64,000 nucleotides of DNA from positions 1 to 64,000 of the forward strand of contig CAMWGU010000009.1 of assembly GCA_947173895.1 (NCBI GenBank), read 5' to 3'. Position numbers and translations under genes: made by a program. Shown here one piece after another: positions 52,189 to 61,410 of this stretch (position 1 is the stretch's first letter; each line of letters begins with the position of its first letter). The notes beneath the pieces were generated by a model, which saw nothing but the letters and a program-made list of their open reading frames with translations, ran no database searches and was not told the origin of the DNA. The DNA is from an uncultured Bacteroides sp. (GTDB taxonomy: Bacteria; Bacteroidota; Bacteroidia; Bacteroidales; Bacteroidaceae).

Positions 52189-52605
52189 TTACCTTTTTGC
52201 ATGATATTCGCTCGCCGCATCAAAACACGGACATGCCTTCATCGGATTCAAGTCATGATGCCCGACAATCAAAGCTTTCGGATACCGCTTATGCAATTTG
52301 CAAAGCAATTTTTTCAGCGCAATCTTCTGCTTTTCCGTTCTTGTGTCAGCAGGAGTTTTGCCATCGGTTGCCAGGCCGCCGATGTAGCACACTCCGATGG
52401 AATGCCTGTTGTGGTTTCTGCAATGCGCACCCACAACAGCCTCGGGTCTTCCCGCTTCAATAGTGCCATCGGTGGGAATCACATAATGATATCCGCATTC
52501 CTTCCATCCCATTGAACGGTGGTAGCGGTCGATGTCTGTCAAGCGGAGGGTACTGCCTGCCTTGTTGGCAGAGCAGTGTACAATGATCAATGTAATCGTT
52601 CTCAT
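52189..52605 (-). CDS. N-acetylmuramoyl-L-alanine amidase (amidase_2 type)
   Basis: Start refined to MRTITLIIVHCSANKAG; GYHYVIPTDGTIEAGRPEAVVGAHCRNHNRHSIGVCYIGG; IVGHHDLNPMKACPCFD. Confidence 0.9.
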   Translation of the reverse strand: MRTITLIIVHCSANKAGSTLRLTDIDRYHRSMGWKECGYHYVIPTDGTIEAGRPEAVVGAHCRNHNRHSIGVCYIGGLATDGKTPADTRTEKQKIALKKLLCKLHKRYPKALIVGHHDLNPMKACPCFDAASEYHAKR

Positions 52606-52700
52606 AAGTTGCCTCCTATCATGCCTCCGGCAGCACCGGTGATAATCAACTCGATGATGCGGACGATGTACAACAGTATGGTTTTCCAGTTTTTTTTCAT
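52602..52700 (-). CDS. Smalltalk-like 32-aa membrane small protein
   Basis: MKKNWKTILLYIVRIIELIITGAAGGMIGGNL-stop; stop overlaps amidase start (ATGA); below the ORF-track cutoff. Confidence 0.8.
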   Translation of the reverse strand: MKKNWKTILLYIVRIIELIITGAAGGMIGGNL

Positions 52701-52806
52701 ACGTTTGTTCATAAATAGAATGATTATTAATAATTCCATAATAAAAGTTTTTTATAACGAGCGGAGGGACTATGCCCTCCACCCATTGTTTGTTTTAGTT
52801 CAACTC

Positions 52807-53352
52807 TTACAGGCTTGCGTTGTCATCCTTGCCGCCCGAACCAAAATCATCCCCTTCGGCAGATTCTGTGTTGTTTCCTGTTTGAGTGCCGGAGTTTGCT
52901 TTTGCGGCTGCAATATCTACTATTGCCTCGCCGGCCTTTTCCGCTTTCAGTGTAGCGGTTTGGGCCGCACGGCTTGCCACAGGGTTGAACTCGGCACGTC
53001 TGATAAGGTTTTCAAAGTCTTCACCCGGTGTAAAGAGGATGTTCACAGCCTTGATGTTGGCAGCAGTGAACTTCTGGCAGTTCTCCGCCCCTGTGCTGTT
53101 TAGCGACAACCAGAAGTCACCCAGTTCTTCAAGTTGAACCTTTTTGCCTTCCAGTAGCATTTCCACCAAGCACTCGCACATGTCGGAAATCACACCTTTC
53201 ACTGTGCCGCGCTTGTGCCCTCCGTGGCTGGCGATGTGCTGCACGAAACTGCGGAACGACATTATTTCCGAAACTTGCGCCTTGGCGTAAGCTTTGGGAG
53301 CTGCCTCGTTGTCTTGGGGATTGGGAAGCAAGAAAACACTGTAATTAATCAT
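52807..53352 (-). CDS. HU-family DNA-binding protein (long C-terminal tail)
   Basis: Start refined to MINYSVFLLPNPQ; GTVKGVISDMCECLVEMLLEGKKVQLEELGDFWLSL. Confidence 0.85.
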   Translation of the reverse strand: MINYSVFLLPNPQDNEAAPKAYAKAQVSEIMSFRSFVQHIASHGGHKRGTVKGVISDMCECLVEMLLEGKKVQLEELGDFWLSLNSTGAENCQKFTAANIKAVNILFTPGEDFENLIRRAEFNPVASRAAQTATLKAEKAGEAIVDIAAAKANSGTQTGNNTESAEGDDFGSGGKDDNASL

Positions 53353-53525
53353 AACGATTGCCCATTGCCGGTATGGGACTTGGTATTTACACAGTCTGTT
53401 ACGAATCTGTGCCCGGCGGGGGTTAAACAATAAAGAGAATATAAATATTAATTATAAGGTGTATCACCTGGCTATGATTGTTGTGTCAAGATGTCAAAGA
53501 ACGTGGTGTAATTGGTTTACATCTG

Positions 53526-53533
53526 CAAAGTTA
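53526..53533 (-). promoter_or_regulatory. -7 element TAACTTTG for HU/smalltalk/amidase operon
   Basis: Perfect TAnnTTTG on minus strand upstream of HU gene. Confidence 0.4.
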
Positions 53534-53645
53534 GCTCCGGCAGTTGCCCTTTCCTATACCCGTTCGGCAGTGTTCCCGAATGTTCGGACACACAAACCGT
53601 TTCATTCAATCCTGTTTGGTTTTTTGCACCCTAAAACAAGCTGAA

Positions 53646-54296
53646 ATGAACGAAAATGACCGTATAGAAAGGTATCGGGCACTCTTCGACATGACAAAGG
53701 ATAACCTGCTTTTCGAAGATACACTTAGCCTTCTGCAACGTGCCACCAAGGCACGCGAAGTGGCGGAGGTGGTGGCGCGGCTGTTCGATGTCGGCAGTAT
53801 CAACTCCGACCGGGTGGTCACCAAGGAGTTCATCGGTATCCTCATCGGAGTGGCATCCCACCTGCAAAAGGGCGGATCGGTGAACAACATTCGCGAACAC
53901 ATCAACAGCATCATTGCCCGTGACCGGTGGAAGGCGCGAGAGAAAGAGGGCCGCGAAAGCAAGCCCTTTAAAATCAATGAGGACACTATTTCCATCAACT
54001 TTACTGTGACATTGGACCGCGAAAAGTTCGCCTTGCTTCAGGATATCATCCACCAGATGGACATGGTTCTAAGCCGGGTCACAGTGAGCCATTTCGACGG
54101 CCGTCCCGACACGGTTCTCCCTGTCTATCAGCTGCAAGGTGTTTCTCCGTCCGTGGCCGTGGCGCTCCGCAAGATATATGATAAGTTTGGTGCAGATTCT
54201 CTCACCGATATACACTATGCATCGGAAAGTTCCGGATTCGACCGTGGACACCTCACTCTTTTGCAAACCATCCAATTGGCCGAAAATGAATATTGA
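53646..54296 (+). CDS. Uncharacterised protein (first gene of two-gene cassette)
   Basis: MNENDRIERYRALFDMTKDN..., 216 aa, no recognised domain; overlaps next CDS by 11 bp. Confidence 0.75.
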   Translation: MNENDRIERYRALFDMTKDNLLFEDTLSLLQRATKAREVAEVVARLFDVGSINSDRVVTKEFIGILIGVASHLQKGGSVNNIREHINSIIARDRWKAREKEGRESKPFKINEDTISINFTVTLDREKFALLQDIIHQMDMVLSRVTVSHFDGRPDTVLPVYQLQGVSPSVAVALRKIYDKFGADSLTDIHYASESSGFDRGHLTLLQTIQLAENEY

Positions 54297-55458
54297 CCAC
54301 AATCATATCTTCCGGCAGATAGTCAATTCTCTTCGCCACTACTACGGCATACAAGCCGTTTCGGAGATTAGTCGTGGGGCCGACATGTTTCCCGAGAGTA
54401 AGGCGGTGGAGACCGGCGGACAGACAGGCTATGCCATACGTTTCAACCCCAAGGTGCAGACTGTCCTTTCGTTTTACAATCTTGCCATGAGCAACGGTGC
54501 GGACATTGGTGAAACAGTGTGCCACTATGCCTTGTTTCATGCATTCCAGGAACTGGATGACTATGAGGGCGCACGCCGCCACCTCGATGCATTCAGCCGT
54601 GAGGTTCAACGCCTCCATCTCGACTGCCGCACACGCGACCAGCGTGAAGAGATGCGCGGACAAATACTTGTGCAATTGTATTTCATCATGCTGCATGAGT
54701 CATTCCACATCATTTTCCGCCATTCGCCCGAATCGGGAAAGATGGCGGCCGACACCACAAGAGAGTTGTTGCGCGATATGAAGAACGAACTGGCAGACCA
54801 ACTTTCCCACGTCACCAACGACGAACTGCTCTCTCACCCCAAAACACAAGAACACCTGTCCGCCCTCATACCGCCTACGCTGCCACAAGAAGACAGAGAG
54901 GCGATGATGGCCCGGATGTGGTGCGAGATGAAGTCTCATCCTTACTCTACGGACTATATAGACCAATTGCTGACCGGAAGCGACGATGTGCTCCTTGAAG
55001 AGCTGGCATGCGACCGTCAGGCATGGCTCAACTTTGTGGACATGGCCGTTGCAGACGGATGTTCTGCCAAGGATCTGCTCCAATTCCACCAGTGGTTCTT
55101 CATCGTGTTTTGTGCCATGGAATTCAACCATGTACTTCTATCGCAGTACCGTCCTACTCTCCATGCCCGCTACTCATACGATGGCAAGCGTGTGGTTTTG
55201 CGACACAAGGCGTTCAAGACGCTGCTGCGGCAATACAATCCGGATGTGTACAAACTTGTCAATCATCAGTACCTCGAACTGCATAAAGGAATGGAAGCCA
55301 TTTTCCGCACCGCCACTCTCGGCATATACCGTTATCGGGAAGATTTCATCCGTCTCCATGCCATTTATATGGACCGTACGGTCAATCCCGTTCTTCCCGA
55401 CATCCGGCAATTGCGGCAGTTGGAGGCAGAAATGGAAGCGGTGGCAAAGGGCTTATAG
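54286..55458 (+). CDS. Uncharacterised protein with HExxH (predicted zinc metallopeptidase)
   Basis: Start refined to MNIDHNHIFRQ; YFIMLHESFHIIFRHS and downstream LLEELACDRQAW acidic motif. Confidence 0.75.
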   Translation: MNIDHNHIFRQIVNSLRHYYGIQAVSEISRGADMFPESKAVETGGQTGYAIRFNPKVQTVLSFYNLAMSNGADIGETVCHYALFHAFQELDDYEGARRHLDAFSREVQRLHLDCRTRDQREEMRGQILVQLYFIMLHESFHIIFRHSPESGKMAADTTRELLRDMKNELADQLSHVTNDELLSHPKTQEHLSALIPPTLPQEDREAMMARMWCEMKSHPYSTDYIDQLLTGSDDVLLEELACDRQAWLNFVDMAVADGCSAKDLLQFHQWFFIVFCAMEFNHVLLSQYRPTLHARYSYDGKRVVLRHKAFKTLLRQYNPDVYKLVNHQYLELHKGMEAIFRTATLGIYRYREDFIRLHAIYMDRTVNPVLPDIRQLRQLEAEMEAVAKGL

Positions 55459-55518
55459 AAGGGGAAAAAAATGAAAGCGGCTTCATCAGGCATCGAAAGC
55501 GGCTTCATTGGTCCACGC

Positions 55519-55548
55519 AATAGGCTTCATGGGGCATTGAAGCCTATT
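55519..55548 (+). terminator. Hairpin after metallopeptidase gene
   Basis: AATAGGCTTCA-TGGGGCAT-TGAAGCCTATT, 11-bp perfect stem (no strong T-tract). Confidence 0.45.
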
Positions 55549-55854
55549 AGCTTCCTGAATGGATTAAACCGGCGTGTAAATTGGTGGATTCCTTTTCAAA
55601 AAGATTTTTAAATGAAAGAGCCGTGGTGCTTACTGTAAAAGAAATATGAACAGGTTGACTTCTTACGAACCAGAAGAGCCTAATTGCATTGTTTGATGTC
55701 GATTTATTTTTACGGCAGATGGCAAGCAACAGTACGGTTGTTTCCGTTAAGGGAAAGTTGTTGGTGAGCGAATACCGGAAAGTCGTGGATTGCTTAAAAC
55801 AATCAGCGTCTGTAAAAAGAAAGTTGAAAAGATTGTTGTAACGAGACTAAAATG

Positions 55855-56411
55855 GTAAGCACTCAACACATCCTATAAATTATAGTGAAGGTGTGGCAGA
55901 CGATCAAAAAGACCGATACATACAATACCTTGCCGAGTAGAATCATGATCTGAGGTTGACAAGTGATGCCATGAAGCTTGTTTTGGAGGATTTCATGGCT
56001 CAGATGAAAATACTCTGATTTGGAAAATCAGTTATTGGCAGAGCGTAAGCTACGCAAATCGGCAGAACGTAAGGCAAAGTCTCTCCGGGGAAAACTTGAT
56101 TTTGCGAATCAGGAACGTTTTGGTGACGACAAAGGTTCCCGGACATATCATTAAAGGAGGATGGTACGTCAACGCAACAATTCACTCCATTATAGCAGTG
56201 ATGCCGGTGCTGAGATGGCTGCCACTTATCGTAGTGTAATAGGAACGGTAAAGCTTCATGGCAGTTCTATCTGGAACTTCATCGGAACTTTTTTCAAAAA
56301 TATCTTTAACGGATGCAGGGATTATGTTAACAGGATTCCTGCCAAAATCACTTTGGTTACTAGCCAATGTTAATTTCATTCAAAGGGGGATGCCCTAAAT
56401 TGAGTGCTTAC
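55855..56411 (+). mobile_element. IS66-family deletion derivative with both terminal inverted repeats
   Basis: 12-bp TIR GTAAGCACTCAA (55855..55866) / TTGAGTGCTTAC (56400..56411); degenerate LAERKLRKSAERKAKSLRGKLDFANQERFGDD and MAATYRSVIGTVKLHGSSIWNFIGTFFKNIFNGCRDYVN. Confidence 0.85.
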
Positions 56412-56625
56412 AAAGCTGCAAATTGAATAGTTTGAATATTGGAGAGTATGTTGAGGGTGAGAAAGCCGATGCTTCTTTTCTTCCTAATAACTATGTTCCT
56501 CGTTCGAGGGAGGAACAAAATGAAGCTTCCTAATGGGGCAAAATCTAAAATCAAACAATTTATTTAATTTAATTATTGACGTAACTTATTGAAGGACAAT
56601 ATTACGCTGTAGTGGTGGTTAACGA

Positions 56626-58164
56626 ATGAATGCTACTGAGAATAACAAACGAATAGCTAAGAATACATTGACGTTATATATTCGTATGCTATTAATCATG
56701 CTTGTATCTCTTTATACAAGTCGTGTTATATTGAATGTATTAGGGATTGAAGATTATGGCATATACAATGTTGTGGGGGGAGTAGTGGCGATGGTTTCGT
56801 TCTTTAATAGCACATTGTCTGCTACTTGTCAACGCTATTTTTCTTATGAATTAGGTCGTGGAAATCAGGAAGGTATTTCAGCTTTATTCCGTTTAAATTT
56901 GACGGTTTATTTGTATTTTATTTTAGTTGTTCTATTTTTTGCAGAAACTATTGGTCTTTGGTTTGTTAATCGTTATTTGGTGATTCCACAAGAAAGGATT
57001 ACTGCAATGAATTGGACTTATCAATTTTCTATTTTAACATTTATAGTCTCTAGTCTTTCCATACCCTATAATGCTTTGATTATTTCTCATGAGCAAATGT
57101 CTGTTTATGCTTATATTTCTATAATAGAAGTTTTATTGAGGCTTGGTGTTGTATTTTTATTGAGTCTTTGTAATGTGGATAAGCTTATATTATATGCGAT
57201 ATTATTGTTTTTGTCGGCAACATGTGTGACCTTATTCTATTATTTATATTGTAGATATAAGTATCCAGAAAGTCATTATTCTTATTTGTGGGAAACGGAT
57301 AAAGTTTATGAAGTAGCAAGTTATTCGGGGTGGCATTTAATAGGTGCTATTTCTATAATAGTACGTAGCCAAGGAGTGAATATTTTGCTTAATTCCTTCT
57401 TTAATCCTGTTGTAAATGGTGCTCGTGCTATTGCTTTTCAAGTGAGTGTTGCTGTTGATAGTTTGACAAATAGTTTTTTTGTTGCTGTAAAACCTCAACT
57501 TTATAAGTTATATGGCGCAAATGATTTGAAACAAATGTATGAATTGTTATCACGTAGTTCTAAAATTTGTTTTTTTCTTGTGGCGATATTAGCTTATCCT
57601 ATATTGATGAATATGGAATTTGTTTTAGATTTGTGGTTAAATCAGGTTCCTGATTATGCTATTCTTTTTACGCAGTTGGTTCTTATAAATGCCATTATTG
57701 ATTCAGTTAATGGACCGGCAATAGCTTCAGCGTTAGCTACAGGACGTATAAAGTATTTTGAAATAATCACTGGAGGATTAATGATTTTAAATCTCCCTGT
57801 TTCATATATTTTTTTATCTTTTGGTTTTGCTCCTGAGATAACGATGATTGTATCAATCGTCTTTTCGTTATTGACTATCATTGTCCGTTGTTTTATTTTG
57901 GAAAATTTGATAGGATATAAAGTGGCTTATTACATGCTTAATATATTTTCTCCTTTGGCCGTGGTCAGTTTGCTTTCTTTTGCTATTGTTCATTGTGTAA
58001 GTGGATATATTGATAATGTTACTATTCATTTTTTTGTAACGTCTATACTTTCGGTATTGTTACTCTCTATTTTGACTTTCTTTATTGCATTAACTTCTTT
58101 TGAACGTTGTGCGATATTGCAATTTATTTCAAAAAAGATAAATGGTCTTATTTGTAAAAAATAA
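56626..58164 (+). CDS. Wzx-like polysaccharide flippase (oligosaccharide translocase)
   Basis: About 12 TM helices; RMLLIMLVSLYTSRVILNVLGIEDYGIYNVVGGVVAMVSFFNSTLSATCQRYFSYELG. Confidence 0.88.
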   Translation: MNATENNKRIAKNTLTLYIRMLLIMLVSLYTSRVILNVLGIEDYGIYNVVGGVVAMVSFFNSTLSATCQRYFSYELGRGNQEGISALFRLNLTVYLYFILVVLFFAETIGLWFVNRYLVIPQERITAMNWTYQFSILTFIVSSLSIPYNALIISHEQMSVYAYISIIEVLLRLGVVFLLSLCNVDKLILYAILLFLSATCVTLFYYLYCRYKYPESHYSYLWETDKVYEVASYSGWHLIGAISIIVRSQGVNILLNSFFNPVVNGARAIAFQVSVAVDSLTNSFFVAVKPQLYKLYGANDLKQMYELLSRSSKICFFLVAILAYPILMNMEFVLDLWLNQVPDYAILFTQLVLINAIIDSVNGPAIASALATGRIKYFEIITGGLMILNLPVSYIFLSFGFAPEITMIVSIVFSLLTIIVRCFILENLIGYKVAYYMLNIFSPLAVVSLLSFAIVHCVSGYIDNVTIHFFVTSILSVLLLSILTFFIALTSFERCAILQFISKKINGLICKK

Positions 58165-58166
58165 AG

Positions 58167-59243
58167 ATGTGTATAGGAATACTTACTTTTCATAATGCAA
58201 ATAATTATGGCGCAGTTTTACAGGCTTATTGTTTGCAAGAAACATTACGTTTTGCAGGATTTGAAGTTGAAATTATTGATTATCGCAATCCTCTTATAGA
58301 GAAAAAAATGCACCCTTTTTCTTTTTTTGAGTTTATTCGTAATCCATTTCTTTTTTCTTTTCGTGCATTATATTCTTTCTCTTCTTATAAACATCGTGTT
58401 GCCAATTTTGATAGATTTAGAACGAAATATCTTTTTATATCGAAAAGATATAAAGCTAAAGATTTAAAAATTGCTCCTTACGATTATTTAATTATTGGAA
58501 GTGATCAAGTGTGGAATCCGGTTCTTACTGATGGCCCGGATTTGGTTTATTGGGGGCAATATTGTTCAGAAAGAACCAAGTTGATAGGATATGCTATTAG
58601 TAGCGGTGCGAAAGAATTATTTAATAATGATGTCTTTTTGGATGTTTCAAAATGGCTTTCTTGTTTTAAATGGATTGGAGTACGTGAAAGACGACTTAAA
58701 GAGTTTGCTAATCAACATGGAAAGGAAGCAACTGTTGTACTTGATCCAACGTTAATGGCCGATCCTTTTATTTTAGAATGTATAACCTCAAAACGTATAG
58801 TGGAGTATCCTTATGTTTTGGTTTATGCCGTAGGGACAAATCATAGCTTAATGCAAATAGCTATGAAGAAAGCTACAATTTTGAATGCAAAGATTATAGT
58901 AGTAGCTCCATGTAATAAGAGAACTCGTAAAATTTATGAAGGAGCTAAAATTATAGATGCTTCTATTCCTGAGTTATTGAGTTTGATAAAATATGCAGAG
59001 TGTATTGTTTGTGTTTCTTTTCATGGGACAGCTCTTTCTCTTGTTTTTGAGAAAAATTTTATATCAGTTAATGGTGGAAACATAGAACGTGTACTAGAAG
59101 TATTGACTCGGCTTGGACTCGAGGATCGCATCGTGTCTAATGATAATAATTTACCCGAAAAGGAAATTGATTATGTTAAGGTAACTAGACAATTAAATAT
59201 GTTACGTAAAAAATCTAAAGAAGAGCTTTTAAATTTATTGTAA
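58167..59243 (+). CDS. Polysaccharide pyruvyl transferase family protein
   Basis: ILTFHNANNYGAVLQAYCLQETL; YDYLIIGSDQVWNP; ECIVCVSFHGTALSLVFEKNF. Confidence 0.9.
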   Translation: MCIGILTFHNANNYGAVLQAYCLQETLRFAGFEVEIIDYRNPLIEKKMHPFSFFEFIRNPFLFSFRALYSFSSYKHRVANFDRFRTKYLFISKRYKAKDLKIAPYDYLIIGSDQVWNPVLTDGPDLVYWGQYCSERTKLIGYAISSGAKELFNNDVFLDVSKWLSCFKWIGVRERRLKEFANQHGKEATVVLDPTLMADPFILECITSKRIVEYPYVLVYAVGTNHSLMQIAMKKATILNAKIIVVAPCNKRTRKIYEGAKIIDASIPELLSLIKYAECIVCVSFHGTALSLVFEKNFISVNGGNIERVLEVLTRLGLEDRIVSNDNNLPEKEIDYVKVTRQLNMLRKKSKEELLNLL

Positions 59244-59300
59244 TCAAACGGAATTGAAATCGAGAAAATAAGGAGTTGTTCAGAAGTTTCCATAGAGAGA

Positions 59301-60458
59301 ATGTTGCATCTTTTTTGTATAAAATATAATAAAAGTAATGTTGTGGCTATTTTAGTTGCAGCTATTATTTTATGTTTGAATCCTATATGGCCATTGTGGG
59401 GAGGTAAGGGGACAGCAATAGCTTATTGTTTGCTACTTGTTTTATTTAGGATAAAAATATCTTCGATTATAAAAACTTTGATATCGTTAAAATATTTGAG
59501 CACTTTTGTTTTTTTGTGTATATGCTTTTTAATACATCCGTTGTTTACGGGGTTTCATGTCAGCAATGTGTTTATTATTATGAGTTTTCTTTTGGCATTA
59601 GGATTAGATGAAACTGAAAAAGTGAAAGCGTTGGATATATTGACTAAAATTTTAGCTTGTATAATAGGAATATCATTACCTGCTTGGTTAATTCATGTTT
59701 TTATTTTTGAGTTCCCTTCTTTTGGGGAAATTGACAACTCGGAATTGAAAGGTAGTTTTTATCCCATGAATAATTATTTGTTGTTTGTCACAATGGCTAC
59801 TGCCAACACATTTCGTTTTTATTCAATGTTTGATGAACCGGGTGTGTTAGGGACTCTTTCTGCATTTGTTTTATTTGCGAATAGATATGACTTTAAACAG
59901 ATAAATAATTTAATAATATTGATTGGTGCTTTTTTCTCATTTTCATTGGCTTTTTATATTTTAACCTTTATAGGATACTTGTTTCAATCCGTGCAAAATA
60001 TAAGAAAAATATTGCTTTCAATCTTTTCTGTTTTATTAGTTGTTTTTGCTGCTTATTCAACCCTGAAAGATAACTTGGCTTTTCAATATTCTGTAATAGA
60101 ACGAATTTCTAGTGGAGGGGTGGATAATTTAGATAATCGAACAGGGGATCAGGCATCTCGTTTTTATGACTCTTTTATCTCCACTCCAGAAGCATTAATG
60201 GGGATTGGCTATGATAAAATGATGAATAAAAAATTGAAAGAAGGACAATCGTATAAGCTATTTATAATAGAGTATGGATTGCTTTCGATTGTTTGTTTAT
60301 TGATTTCTTATTATGTATTGGCAGGAAGGAAAAATATGTATATTTATGTGCTTTGTCTTATTTTTATTTTATCTTTTCTTCAACGTCCTTTTGCTTTTTC
60401 TGCCTGGCAGATTTTGATATTTTCTTGTGCAACAGCAACTTTACGAAAGAGTGTGTGA
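59301..60458 (+). CDS. Wzy-like O-antigen/capsule polymerase
   Basis: Multi-TM protein with large periplasmic loop (DNRTGDQASRFYDSF) between pyruvyl transferase and GT genes. Confidence 0.65.
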   Translation: MLHLFCIKYNKSNVVAILVAAIILCLNPIWPLWGGKGTAIAYCLLLVLFRIKISSIIKTLISLKYLSTFVFLCICFLIHPLFTGFHVSNVFIIMSFLLALGLDETEKVKALDILTKILACIIGISLPAWLIHVFIFEFPSFGEIDNSELKGSFYPMNNYLLFVTMATANTFRFYSMFDEPGVLGTLSAFVLFANRYDFKQINNLIILIGAFFSFSLAFYILTFIGYLFQSVQNIRKILLSIFSVLLVVFAAYSTLKDNLAFQYSVIERISSGGVDNLDNRTGDQASRFYDSFISTPEALMGIGYDKMMNKKLKEGQSYKLFIIEYGLLSIVCLLISYYVLAGRKNMYIYVLCLIFILSFLQRPFAFSAWQILIFSCATATLRKSV

Positions 60459-60461
60459 CTT

Positions 60462-61409
60462 ATGGTGAATTTTTTTAATAGAATCTATTCTATATCATTT
60501 AATGGTAATCTTATTCTTGCTAAATTGAAAATTAATTCTTTGATAAGATATGTAATACGTATTCTTGCTAATAGAATATTGCCTTTATATTTGTCTGGCA
60601 GGAGTCATTATGGTTTGTTTGTAGGGAGTCGTAAAAGGAATATTATTATTAGTTTGACTTCTTTTCCCAATCGCATACCTAAACTTTGGTTAGTGATAGA
60701 AACCCTTTTAAGTCAGAGTGTAAAACCGGATAAGGTGATTTTATATTTGTCTAAAGTGCAATTTCCGGAAGAAGAAAAGAATTTGCCCAATTCTCTTTTG
60801 AATATGAAGAAAAGAGGATTGGATATTGAATTTGTAGAAGGGGATATTAGATCACATAAAAAATATTATTATGTAATGCAAACTTATCCTACTGATTTAG
60901 TTATAACTGTTGATGATGATATTTTTTATCCCACTACTATGGTGCAGACATTGCTGTATTATCATGATCTTTACCCGGAAGCTATTATATGTCGTTATGC
61001 TAAGAGTATTGTGTGGGATGAGCACTCAATTATTAAGTCTAGTTCAAATTGGCCTCGTATTTATAAAACGAGGTTAGAAGGACAAGACATTTTTTTGGGA
61101 ACAGGAGGAGGTACTTTATTCCCGATACCCAGTGTTAGCCTTTATCAAGATACATTGAATATAACACTTGCTCTGAATTTATGTCCTTTAGAAGATGATT
61201 TATGGCTAAATACAATGATACGTTTACAAAAAACAAAGATCGTTGTAGTAAAGAATTATAGAGGTATATTACCAGTGCTTAATGCTAAGGATGTGATGTT
61301 GTATTCGACTAATGGGGGTGAGAGTAACCTTACAGACAACCAATTAAATAAAACTATTTTATATTACGAGCAAAATGATCTTGCTCCTTATGAACGAATT
61401 TATACATAA
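60462..61409 (+). CDS. Glycosyltransferase (GT-A-like, DDD motif)
   Basis: IIISLTSFPNRIPKLWLVIETLLSQSVKPDKVILYLS; LVITVDDDIFYP. Confidence 0.75.
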   Translation: MVNFFNRIYSISFNGNLILAKLKINSLIRYVIRILANRILPLYLSGRSHYGLFVGSRKRNIIISLTSFPNRIPKLWLVIETLLSQSVKPDKVILYLSKVQFPEEEKNLPNSLLNMKKRGLDIEFVEGDIRSHKKYYYVMQTYPTDLVITVDDDIFYPTTMVQTLLYYHDLYPEAIICRYAKSIVWDEHSIIKSSSNWPRIYKTRLEGQDIFLGTGGGTLFPIPSVSLYQDTLNITLALNLCPLEDDLWLNTMIRLQKTKIVVVKNYRGILPVLNAKDVMLYSTNGGESNLTDNQLNKTILYYEQNDLAPYERIYT

Positions 61410-61410
61410 T

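Noticed and set aside
55470-55515. Direct repeats AAGCGGCTTCAT as a mobile-element target duplication
   Set aside because: Only two short copies close together next to a hairpin; no element lies between them.
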